A program made the translations under genes and the position numbers. A DNA stretch of 8,171 nt from Caulobacteraceae bacterium (GTDB lineage: Bacteria > Pseudomonadota > Alphaproteobacteria > Caulobacterales > Caulobacteraceae): contig PLFA01000174.1 in NCBI GenBank assembly GCA_003136615.1, positions 1,484 through 9,654 of the forward strand. The letters are read 5' to 3'. This document shows positions 1 through 6,378 of the stretch, in pieces. Position 1 is the stretch's first letter; each line of letters begins with the position of its first letter. A model generated the notes under the pieces. The model did no database searches. It saw nothing but the letters and a program-made list of their open reading frames with translations, and had not been told where the DNA came from.

Positions 1-771
1 CACTGGGTCAGCCGCCTGCATCTCGTCATGGGGATCGTCGCCTATCTGGCCTCGCCTCTCTGGCTGATCCTGCTGATGGCCGGCGCCCTGGCCTGGTCAT
101 CCGAGCATTTCACTCCGGGTTCGCGGCCCTATGGCGAGGTCATCGGCGTCTTCGCCTTCACCCTGGCGCTGCTCGCGGCGCCCAAGGTTCTCGCCCTTAT
201 CCTGGCGCTTCGGAGCCGGGCGTCCCGGGCCGGGTTCGGCGGCGCGCCGCGACTCATTCTGGGCGTGGTGGTTGAGACCCTCGCTTCCCTCCTCATCACC
301 CCGGTCATGATGCTGATGCAGAGCGTGGCGGTGATCGATGTTCTCATCGGCCGGGACAGCGGCTGGAAGCCGCAGCGACGGGACGGGGTCGCCATCAGCG
401 GGAAGGACGCCTGGCTCGCTCATCGCGGACATGTGGCTCTGGGGTTGCTCGGCGCGGCGGGAGCCCTGGCGCTTAACCGCTATCTGCTCCTATGGGCTGG
501 CCCCGTTTTTCTCAGCCTGACCCTCTCGTCTCTGCTCTCTCTCCATACCTCCCGCCCCTCGGCCGCGCGGGAGGGCGTTCTGCCCCGCCTGCTGCGAATC
601 CCAGAGGACGCCGCGCCGCCGCCTGTCCTCATCCGCGCCCGGGCCCTGCGCGCCGACTATGCCGCCGAGGCCGACCTGCGCCGCGCCATCGACCTTCTCT
701 TCCGCGAGCCGCCGCCGGTCTATGAGATCAAGGCCCCGAGCCTTGCCGCCCAGAAGCTTCGGGCGGCATGA
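1..771 (+). CDS. opgH: OpgH (MdoH) glucans biosynthesis glucosyltransferase, C-terminal part
   Basis: OpgH is the inner-membrane glucosyltransferase that polymerises UDP-glucose into the linear beta-1,2-glucan backbone of osmoregulated periplasmic glucans and passes it to the periplasm. The frame is open from the first base, so the start and the whole cytoplasmic catalytic (GT2) part lie outside; 256 codons and a TGA stop are visible. Recognition rests on the family's membrane part: LHLVMGIVAYLASPLWL at residues 7-23, a pair of segments around 47-70, and a long hydrophobic block at 85-117 carrying ITPVMMLMQS. This is followed by the loop with GRDSGWKPQRRD and a last hydrophobic stretch near 144-181. 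A soluble tail of about 75 residues follows, rich in Arg and Ala and ending KLRAA. The visible part is about the length expected for the end of an 800-850 residue OpgH. The gene faces opgG tail to tail with one base between the stops. Family assignment is firm; completeness upstream cannot be judged. Confidence 0.93.
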   Translation, partial: HWVSRLHLVMGIVAYLASPLWLILLMAGALAWSSEHFTPGSRPYGEVIGVFAFTLALLAAPKVLALILALRSRASRAGFGGAPRLILGVVVETLASLLITPVMMLMQSVAVIDVLIGRDSGWKPQRRDGVAISGKDAWLAHRGHVALGLLGAAGALALNRYLLLWAGPVFLSLTLSSLLSLHTSRPSAAREGVLPRLLRIPEDAAPPPVLIRARALRADYAAEADLRRAIDLLFREPPPVYEIKAPSLAAQKLRAA

Positions 772-772
772 C

Positions 773-2329
773 CTAGCCTCCCGGGAAGATCTGCCCAATC
801 CAGGTTTCGGTCACGGCGGCCGGGCCGCGCTTCAGGAAAGCCCGCAGGTCGATGGGTGGGCCGGGCGTGACGGTAATGTCGAACATCAGACGCCAGGTCG
901 GGGTTCCCACAACCGGATAGCAGGTCAGGTCCTCGATCTGGCCCCGGCTCGATTGGGCCACGGCCTCGACGCCGGAGCCACGGTTGAGGCCCGCCAGGGC
1001 CGCACCGGCGAAGTCCACGACAATCTTGCGCCTCCCTGAGGGAACGGGCTGGCCGGGCCGTCCGCCCCGCCCCGAACGGGAGGCGATCACCCGCGCCACG
1101 CCGAGCGGCGTCGATTCCTCATCGCTCCAGTGAAGACGATAGCGATAGGCGAGGCTCTGTCCCGCGGCCGGCGCGGCCTGGGGGGTCCAGAAGACGACGA
1201 TATTGTCATCGCTTTCGCCGCGGGTGGGAATTTCCACAAGGCGCACCGTTCCAGGTCCCCAATCGCCCAGCGGCTCGACCCAGGCGCTGGGGCGCCGATC
1301 ATAGAAGACCCCGTCATCCTGATAGTCGGCGAATGTTCTATCCCGTTGCATGAGTCCAAAGCCGCGCGGGTTCCGGTCCAGGAAGGCGTTGGTGATGACG
1401 CTGGGCGGATTGGCCAGGGGCCGCCATATGCGTTCGCCGGACCCGGTCCACATGGCGAGCCCGTCGGAGTCATGGATCTGTGGCCGCCAGTCGTCCGTCG
1501 GCGCGCGGTCGGACGCGGCATACCAGTACATGCTTGTGAGGGGCGCCAGACCCAGCCCGGGCGCGGCGACGCGGAAATTGAGCTCGGCCTCAATATCCTG
1601 GACGAGGCCAAAGGGACCGCGCGTGTGGGTCATGCGGAAGGCCCCGGTGAGGCTCGGTCCATCGAGCAGGGCGCAGATGACCACGGGACCCTGCGCCGGG
1701 GACTCAATCCAGAAGGCCCGAAAGAGCGGGAATTCCTCAGGGATCGCCGCCGCCGTGTTGACGCTCACGCCCCGGGCCGAGAGTCCGTACTGATTGAACG
1801 GATCTGCGGCGCGGAAATAGGAGGCCCCCAGAAACGCTAGCCAGTCCGTGCGATGGTCGGCGTTCATCAGCTTGAAACCGCCGAACCCGGCCTGGGGCCC
1901 CAGGCCGTGTAGGGGCGAGGTGGCGGGGGCGTCGAAGAGCCCCTCGGAATAGACGACGGCGCGGGCTTCGGCGCCGCTGACGATGGAGATCTCCACCGGC
2001 ATGGGCGCGGGCTTACCCAGGGGGAAGAACCTCACACCCCCGTCGCCGGGCGCCTGGCCCCAAAGTGTCGCCGACGGCTTGTAGGCGATCTGGCCGAAGG
2101 CGTCGTAGTCGATGGCTTTGATCAGGGTCGCGGGCGGTGAGGGGGGAGGCGTGAATCTGCTCTGGCTCAGCGCCCGGGCGCGGCGCTTCACCTCCTCGAA
2201 GGAAAAGGGGCGTGGCGGCCCCAAGGGCGCTTCGGTCGGCCAGGTGGGCGGCGCGGCGGCGCCCGCTGGGGCGGCAAGGCTGGCCCCTAACAAACCCGCC
2301 ACGACCGCGCGGCGATCAGGCGCGCTCAA
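773..2329 (-). CDS. opgG: OpgG/OpgD periplasmic glucan biosynthesis protein
   Basis: Periplasmic OPG biosynthesis protein of the MdoG family (GH186). Members bind or trim the beta-1,2-glucan made by OpgH; E. coli OpgD is an endo-beta-1,2-glucanase. From the TTG at 2329 the product is 518 residues, matching the family (about 510-550). I chose TTG because it follows AAAGAGA and gives an immediate Tat-like signal: DRR at residues 5-7, a short hydrophobic run, then AAPAGAAA near 19-26. The frame stays open upstream to 2593, but that part is Pro/Arg-rich and runs into the divergent hydrolase gene. Family hallmarks are FSFEEVKRRA (42-51), SMYWYAASD (266-274), HDSDGLAMWTG (286-296), NPRGFGLMQRDR (320-331), YQDDGVFYDRRPS (336-348) and VEPLGDWGPG (351-360). 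A C-terminal Ig-like module occupies roughly 395-518. The acidic residues of HDSDG and QDDG are intact, so it should be active. The Tat-type signal is more like OpgD than E. coli OpgG, so opgD is an equally fair symbol. Confidence 0.93.
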   Translation of the reverse strand: MSAPDRRAVVAGLLGASLAAPAGAAAPPTWPTEAPLGPPRPFSFEEVKRRARALSQSRFTPPPSPPATLIKAIDYDAFGQIAYKPSATLWGQAPGDGGVRFFPLGKPAPMPVEISIVSGAEARAVVYSEGLFDAPATSPLHGLGPQAGFGGFKLMNADHRTDWLAFLGASYFRAADPFNQYGLSARGVSVNTAAAIPEEFPLFRAFWIESPAQGPVVICALLDGPSLTGAFRMTHTRGPFGLVQDIEAELNFRVAAPGLGLAPLTSMYWYAASDRAPTDDWRPQIHDSDGLAMWTGSGERIWRPLANPPSVITNAFLDRNPRGFGLMQRDRTFADYQDDGVFYDRRPSAWVEPLGDWGPGTVRLVEIPTRGESDDNIVVFWTPQAAPAAGQSLAYRYRLHWSDEESTPLGVARVIASRSGRGGRPGQPVPSGRRKIVVDFAGAALAGLNRGSGVEAVAQSSRGQIEDLTCYPVVGTPTWRLMFDITVTPGPPIDLRAFLKRGPAAVTETWIGQIFPGG

Positions 2330-2462
2330 ACATATCTCTTTATAGCGAGGGTTTTTGGGCGGTTCATGTTCTGGCTTTAGATCAGGATGAATCCTGACGG
2401 AATCGTCAAAATCACCGCCCTGATCTAAGTCGGGTCGGAGACGCTTATTGGGGGGACTTATG
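2330..2462. promoter_or_regulatory. Divergent control region between opgG and the serine hydrolase gene
   Basis: This is the only non-coding DNA between the two divergent genes, so both promoters must lie here or inside the genes. It is visibly richer in A/T than its surroundings. On the plus strand, TTGGGC (2355-2360), 16 bases, then TTAGAT (2377-2382) is a weak candidate promoter for the hydrolase. On the minus strand, TTGACG (2409-2404), 17 bases, then CCTGAT (2386-2381) is a candidate for opgG. A TATAAA (2344-2339, minus strand) lies nine bases before the opgG TTG and could instead be a -10 for a nearly leaderless message. GGGGGGA (2450-2456) is the ribosome binding site of the hydrolase, six bases before the ATG at 2463. 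All promoter calls are weak hexamer matches. Confidence 0.45.
2377..2428. repeat. Nested inverted repeats, possible operator
   Basis: Two inverted repeats share sequence. TTAGATCAGG (2377-2386) is repeated as its exact reverse complement CCTGATCTAA (2419-2428), with 10-base arms 32 bases apart. Inside, TCAGGAT and ATCCTGA form a perfect 7-base-arm palindrome at 2382-2397 with two bases between. The result is three copies of the half-site TCAGG/CCTGA: one on the left, its inverted partner after six bases, and a further copy 26 bases on in the same orientation as the second. The left arm overlaps the candidate -10 elements of both divergent genes. This fits binding by a dimeric regulator or alternative RNA structures; which one, if either, is not shown by sequence. 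Confidence 0.5.
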
Positions 2463-4193
2463 ATGCGGCTGACCCGGCGGGGATGGATGGGAGCGGCCGC
2501 GGGGCTCGCCGCGGCCGGGACGGCGCGGGCCGTCCCGGCCGGTGCGGATGGGAATGCCCCGACGCCCACATTGCCGGCCGGGGATTTCACCATTCACTCC
2601 CACGGCGCGCGCGACTACGGACCCGCCATGGCGGCTCTGCGCACCTACGCCCTGGATGAGCTGACCCAGTTGGGTCTGCCGGGGATGACCCTTTGCGTCA
2701 CCGATCAAGATGGCTTCACGGCGACCCTGGGCCTCGGATGGGCTGATCGCGACGCCCATGTGCCTGTGAACGAAAGCCACCGCTTTCAAATCGGCTCAAT
2801 CAGCAAGTCCTTCATCGCCCTGACGGTCCTCGCCCTGGCGGACGCCGGGAAGATCGATCTCGACGCGCCGGCGGCCACCTATCTTCCCGAGGCGCCCTGG
2901 CCGGCGACGCCCATCACCGTGGCCCAGCTTCTGAGCCACAGCGGCGGGCTTCCAGATGGGGCGACGATCTTTCCCCGCACGGGGGACGGGCGGCTGTGGA
3001 GCGGCTTCAAACCAGGGTCGAAATTCTCCTACAGCAATACCGGCTTTCGTTTGCTGGGGCTGCTCATTGAGCGGGCGACGGGCATGCCCCATCAGGACGC
3101 CGTGTCACACTTTGTGCGGGGCAAGCTCGGCCTCACCGCCATGGCCGGCACGATCAGCCCCGCCCGGCGACCGGAATTCGCTGTGGGCTATTGGCCCTGG
3201 GCCTATGACGCCGTGGCCAATCCGCCCCGTGCGCGGCTGGAATTCGCCTCATGGGATCCCGAAGACGATCCCGCCGGCTCCATCGGCGCCACGAGCGGCG
3301 AGATGGCCGTCTATCTGCGGGCTCTTCTGGCGATCGGGGCGGGCCGGGGCGCGCCGGTGCTCTCCGACGCAGCCGCCCGACGCTTCGCGACGGGGGTCAT
3401 CGCGGCCGATGAGTTTGGACCCGGCGCCCGCTATGCCTGCGGGGTCGCCGTCGTTCCGTTGGATGGCGCGCCCTGTCTGCATCACACCGGCGGCATGATG
3501 GCCTTCTCCTCGTCCTTCCACGCCGATCCGGCCGCGGGCCTCGCCTGTTTCGCCAGCGTCAATGCGCGCCTGGGCTCTTACCGACCTCGCCTGACCACCG
3601 CCTATGCCGTGCGCCTGATGCGCGCCGCGCGGGCCGGAAGGCCCTTGCCCGCGCCGCCCGATGCGCTGGGTCGTTTCCGGGTCAAGGAGCCCGCACCCTA
3701 TCTGGGGACCTTCGTCTCGCCGGCCGGCGGCTTCACCTTGACCGCCGCGCCGGAGGGCCTCAGCGTCAAGACCGAGGATGGGGTGGCGCTCGCCTATCCG
3801 GATGGCCAGGACCGCTTCGTCGTCGATCACCCGATCCTCGCGCGTCACGGCCTGGATGCCGTGCGGGAGAACGGCAAGGTCACGGGTTTCTGGTGGGGCG
3901 AGAATCTGTTCGGGCGCGACAAACCCGCGGCGACGCCCGCGCCCTCTCCCGCGCTTCAGCCCCTGGCCGGCGTCTATCTCAATCGCGACCCCTGGGTGGG
4001 CGGTGCGGAAATCCTGGTGCGCGGTGACCGCCTGGTTATGGAGGGCGGCGGCCCTCTCACCGACCACGGCGGCTGGTGGAGTCTCGACAAGGACCCTGGC
4101 GGTGTGGAGCGCTTGAGTTTCGAGGCCAAGCTGAACGGGCAGTTCACGCGGCTCAACGCTTCAGGGTGGGATATGCTGAGGCTGACAGTTTAG
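2463..4193 (+). CDS. Tat-exported serine hydrolase, beta-lactamase/S12 family, with C-terminal extension
   Basis: A periplasmic serine hydrolase of the class C beta-lactamase / DD-peptidase / esterase fold, 576 residues from the ATG at 2463. That start is favoured by spacing to GGGGGGA; ATG 2460 adds one Met. The N-terminus carries a Tat-like signal, LTRRGWMG at 3-10 followed by an Ala/Gly-rich stretch to about residue 27. Catalytic motifs are complete: GSISKSF with the nucleophile Ser112 and Lys115, YSN at 190-192, and HTG at 341-343. The hydrolase domain spans about 55-390. Beyond it lie about 170 residues not needed for the fold, apparently two related beta-rich modules beginning near YLGTF (413) and LAGVY (501); similar tails are common on S12 hydrolases. 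It is divergent from opgG and close to opgH. This context recalls Caulobacter EstG, an S12-family periplasmic esterase tied to OPGs, but orthology is untested. Substrate is unknown; a true antibiotic beta-lactamase is unlikely given the length and tail. Confidence 0.88.
   Translation: MRLTRRGWMGAAAGLAAAGTARAVPAGADGNAPTPTLPAGDFTIHSHGARDYGPAMAALRTYALDELTQLGLPGMTLCVTDQDGFTATLGLGWADRDAHVPVNESHRFQIGSISKSFIALTVLALADAGKIDLDAPAATYLPEAPWPATPITVAQLLSHSGGLPDGATIFPRTGDGRLWSGFKPGSKFSYSNTGFRLLGLLIERATGMPHQDAVSHFVRGKLGLTAMAGTISPARRPEFAVGYWPWAYDAVANPPRARLEFASWDPEDDPAGSIGATSGEMAVYLRALLAIGAGRGAPVLSDAAARRFATGVIAADEFGPGARYACGVAVVPLDGAPCLHHTGGMMAFSSSFHADPAAGLACFASVNARLGSYRPRLTTAYAVRLMRAARAGRPLPAPPDALGRFRVKEPAPYLGTFVSPAGGFTLTAAPEGLSVKTEDGVALAYPDGQDRFVVDHPILARHGLDAVRENGKVTGFWWGENLFGRDKPAATPAPSPALQPLAGVYLNRDPWVGGAEILVRGDRLVMEGGGPLTDHGGWWSLDKDPGGVERLSFEAKLNGQFTRLNASGWDMLRLTV
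2512..2541 (+). other. Perfect 13-bp stem hairpin inside the hydrolase signal-peptide codons
   Basis: CGGCCGGGACGGC (2512-2524) is followed by the four-base loop GCGG and then its exact reverse complement at 2529-2541. The stem is 13 base pairs, 12 of them G:C, and starts 49 bases after the start codon. It codes for the Ala/Gly/Arg-rich end of the signal peptide, so part of the symmetry may follow from codon choice. No run of T follows, so it is not a classical intrinsic terminator. In mRNA it would be a very stable structure just downstream of the initiating ribosome. Confidence 0.6.
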
Positions 4194-4209
4194 CCTCGCG
4201 GCAGGCGCC

Positions 4210-4896
4210 TCAGATCTCCACCGGCCTATTCGAGAATCCCCCGGTGTGCGGACCCGCCTGGGGGTAATGTTCCTTCAGAGCCGCGCCGCAGATCTCAATG
4301 GCCGTGATGATGCCGCCGGTGGGGTCGTGGCCAGCTTTCATGGCGGAGCCGATGGCCTGGGCGGCGCGGGTCCAGACCGTTTCACCGACCTTGTCGTGCA
4401 GGCCCTTGGCCGCCTCGATCCGCACCTGTCGGTCGTCCAGGGCGATGAACAGCAAGACGCCCGTCTGGCTATCCTGAGCTCGAGAGCTGATGGCGGCGAA
4501 TTGCTGGCGGGCGGCGCGCTCGACACGGTGGCGTTTGAGAACGCCGGGGGTCAGGGCCCGGCGTACGGCGGTGATCTCGCAGATCAGGAATACGGCGATG
4601 AAGAGGGCCGCCTGAAGCGCGGCGTAGAGGGTCAGGGCGAGGCTGGTCTGGTCCTCCCGGGCGCCGCTCTGGGCGGCGGTCCAAAGACCGGCCTGTGTCG
4701 CCATGGCCAGGGGATGGACGCCGAGGGCCAGAGCCAGGGGCGGGACAATGAGAGCCACGCCGGCCGCATAGGCGAGGGCCACGTCGGGATAGTGGGAAAC
4801 TTCGGAGGCCAGGACCACGACGATCTCGCCGGAGGTTCCCTCCTCCGCCGCCGCCACGGCCGCTTCGATCCGGTCTTCTTCCAGAGCGCTCAGCAT
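4210..4896 (-). CDS. TPM-domain membrane protein (COG3762-like)
   Basis: A 228-residue inner-membrane protein of the TPM (TLP18.3/Psb32/MOLO-1) group; the exact role in bacteria is not established. The domain is split. TSGEIVVVLASEVSHYPD (21-38) gives the first strand and helix region, two hydrophobic segments follow (about 38-59 and 86-108), and the second half starts near 125 with TGVLLFIALDDRQVRIEA (145-162), continuing to LKEHYP (207-212). This split arrangement is typical of the COG3762 type. The ATG at 4896 is chosen because it starts the homologous part and is preceded, eight bases away, by a strong GGGAGG (4910-4905). The frame stays open further upstream, but that stretch only shadows the glycine-rich tail of the preceding gene. 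It is the last gene of the LemA operon, one base after the upstream TGA, and converges with the hydrolase gene, leaving 16 bases between stops. Confidence 0.85.
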   Translation of the reverse strand: MLSALEEDRIEAAVAAAEEGTSGEIVVVLASEVSHYPDVALAYAAGVALIVPPLALALGVHPLAMATQAGLWTAAQSGAREDQTSLALTLYAALQAALFIAVFLICEITAVRRALTPGVLKRHRVERAARQQFAAISSRAQDSQTGVLLFIALDDRQVRIEAAKGLHDKVGETVWTRAAQAIGSAMKAGHDPTGGIITAIEICGAALKEHYPQAGPHTGGFSNRPVEI

Positions 4897-4897
4897 G

Positions 4898-5698
4898 TCA
4901 CCAGCCTCCCGAGGCGCCGCCGCCCCCGCCCGATCCGCCGCCGCCGCTGAAGCCGCCTCCGCCGCCCCATCCGCCGCCGTCATCATCTCCGCCGCCGCCC
5001 CATCCGCCGCGTCCGCCGCCGAGGAACATAAGGGGCAGGATCCAGCCCATGCCCCCGCCTCCGCCACGGCCCCGGAAGAGGGACGAGATGATGAAGAAGA
5101 GGACGATCAGGGGAATGAGGCCGCCAATCCCCACATGGTGGCGAACGTGATGGGTCTGGGCCGCGGCCGCCGCGGCCTTGGTCTCGGCGTCAGACTGATC
5201 GAGGGAAAGCTGCTGAATCAGGGCGTCCGTCCCCGCCTCCACGCCGCCGGAGACGTCGCCGGCGCGGAACTTGGGGATCACCTGTTCCTGCAGAATCACG
5301 CTGGAGAGGGCGTCGGTAAGGATGGGCTCAAGCCCATAGCCCACCTCGATGCGCACCTTGTGTTCCGACGGCGCGACGATGAGGATCGCCCCGTTATTGA
5401 GACCCTTCTGGCCGATGCCCCAATGGCGCAGGAGCTGATAGCCATAGTCGGAGATCTCATAGCCCTGCAGGCTTGGCAGGGTGACCACGACGAGCTGGCG
5501 GCTGGTCTTCTGCTCCAAGGCCGCCAGCTTTGCGGTCAAGTCGGCCTGAACCTCAGGCGACAGCACATGGGCGTCATCCACCACCCGGCCGCTGAGCTCG
5601 GGGAACTTTGGCGCGGGGGCGGACGTCGCCTGGGCGAAGGCGGGCGCGGCCCAGAGGAACGCGGCGAGCAGGCCCAGAAGGCCCGCCAGACGCCTCAC
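4898..5698 (-). CDS. YgcG-type TPM-domain protein with glycine-rich tail
   Basis: A 266-residue exported, membrane-anchored protein. Domains in order: a Sec signal peptide (1-22, ending AFAQA); a TPM domain (about 35-160) with RVVDDAHVLSP (38-48), RQLVVVTLPSLQG (67-79), NNGAILIVAPSEHKVRIEVGYGLE (101-124) and a closing helix; a short poly-Ala/His linker; one membrane segment (about 192-208); then a tail from 209 that is mostly glycine with Trp and Asp, ending SGGW. The tail matches the YgcG family, whose members end in such Gly-rich repeats. TPM domains of this group have been linked to phosphatase-like or photosystem/membrane-protein repair roles elsewhere; here function is not shown. The start is a GTG whose last bases overlap the lemA TGA (GTGA, 5698-5695); no clear Shine-Dalgarno is seen, so translation is probably coupled to lemA. 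LemA next to YgcG-type TPM proteins is a recurring bacterial pairing. Confidence 0.9.
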   Translation of the reverse strand: MRRLAGLLGLLAAFLWAAPAFAQATSAPAPKFPELSGRVVDDAHVLSPEVQADLTAKLAALEQKTSRQLVVVTLPSLQGYEISDYGYQLLRHWGIGQKGLNNGAILIVAPSEHKVRIEVGYGLEPILTDALSSVILQEQVIPKFRAGDVSGGVEAGTDALIQQLSLDQSDAETKAAAAAAQTHHVRHHVGIGGLIPLIVLFFIISSLFRGRGGGGGMGWILPLMFLGGGRGGWGGGGDDDGGGWGGGGGFSGGGGSGGGGGASGGW

Positions 5699-6378
5699 GG
5701 CTTGGCCGGAGCGGGGGCCGCGGGCGGGGGCGAGCCAGGCGCCGCACCGGGGGGCGGGGCCGAGTCGAAGCTCACCGTGGGAGCCGACTGGGCGGATTCG
5801 CTGGCGGTGAAGAGCGGCAGGGGCTGCTCCTTGCTGTAGAGCGTGGAGGCCCAGATGGAGGTCGGGAAGACCCGAAGTGTGGTGTTGTAGTCCTGAACCG
5901 CGGCGTTGTAGTCGCGCCGGGCGATGGCGATGCGGTTCTCCGTCCCCTCAAGCTGGGATTGGAGGGCCAGGAAGTTGGTGTTGGACTTGAGGTCGGGATA
6001 GTGCTCGCTGGCCACCAGAAGCCGGCTGAGGGCGCCCCCCAGTTGGCCCTGGGCCTGCTGATACTTCTGGAAGGCGGCGGGATTGTTCAGGGTCGAGGCG
6101 TCCACATGAACCTGGGTGGCGCTGGCGCGGGCCTGGGTCACCTCATCCAGCACGGTGCGCTCCTGGGTCGCATAGCCCTTCACCGTGGCCACCAGATTGG
6201 GAATAAGGTCGGCGCGCCGCTGATAGTCGCTCTGCACATCGGCCCAGCGCGCCTTGGCCGCCTCTTCCTTGGTGGGGATGGCGTTGATGCCGCACCCCGA
6301 AAGGCTAACGCCCACCGCGCCGATCACAAGGGCGCGCGTCATGAATGTCTTGGAAGTCGTCACGAGTCTCATCCCCAT
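5695..6378 (-). CDS. lemA: LemA family protein, predicted lipoprotein
   Basis: A 227-residue LemA-family protein, first gene of the LemA-TPM-TPM operon. The N-terminus is hydrophobic and ends in a lipobox, LSGC (26-29), so this copy is probably a lipoprotein rather than a type with a plain N-terminal membrane helix. The body, about 35-175, is the helical LemA bundle with family signatures: YQRRADLIPNLVATVKGYA (51-69), SEHYPDLKSNTNFLALQSQLEGTENRIAIARRDYN split over 123-157, and TTLRVFPTSIWA near 165-176. A Pro/Ala-rich disordered tail (about 195-227) extends it beyond the usual 185-200 residues. The start is uncertain. ATG 6378 has no good ribosome site, ATG 6372 has GGGG just before it, and ATG 6342 would give the shortest typical lipoprotein signal. 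LemA function is undefined; association with membrane TPM proteins suggests an envelope role. The stop overlaps the next gene's start by 4 nt. Confidence 0.92.
   Translation of the reverse strand: MGMRLVTTSKTFMTRALVIGAVGVSLSGCGINAIPTKEEAAKARWADVQSDYQRRADLIPNLVATVKGYATQERTVLDEVTQARASATQVHVDASTLNNPAAFQKYQQAQGQLGGALSRLLVASEHYPDLKSNTNFLALQSQLEGTENRIAIARRDYNAAVQDYNTTLRVFPTSIWASTLYSKEQPLPLFTASESAQSAPTVSFDSAPPPGAAPGSPPPAAPAPAKP

Noticed and set aside
1130..1840. Plus-strand open frame of 236 codons inside opgG
   Set aside because: Antisense to conserved OpgG motifs, low-complexity Gly/Arg/Pro product, typical of GC-rich shadow frames.
2448..2462. TTG at 2448 as hydrolase start
   Set aside because: It would put the GGGGGGA ribosome site inside the gene; ATG 2463 has proper spacing and begins the Tat-like signal.
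2330..2593. N-terminal extension of opgG up to 2593
   Set aside because: It would overlap the start of the divergent hydrolase, lacks a ribosome site, and is a Pro/Arg-rich sequence with no family similarity placed before the Tat-like signal.
3249..4067. Minus-strand open frame of 272 codons inside the hydrolase gene
   Set aside because: Antisense to the hydrolase domain and tail; composition dominated by Gly/Arg with no recognisable fold.
4193..4206. Hairpin GCCT-AGGC between the convergent hydrolase and TPM stops as a terminator
   Set aside because: Only four base pairs with a six-base loop and no T-run on either strand.
5159..5177. Near-palindrome of CCGCGG/GCCGCC units
   Set aside because: Explained by alternating Ala codons of the poly-Ala linker; imperfect symmetry.
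4895..5839. Plus-strand open frame of 314 codons across the TPM genes
   Set aside because: Poly-Ala start is the antisense of the glycine-rich tail; the rest mirrors the TPM domain codons.
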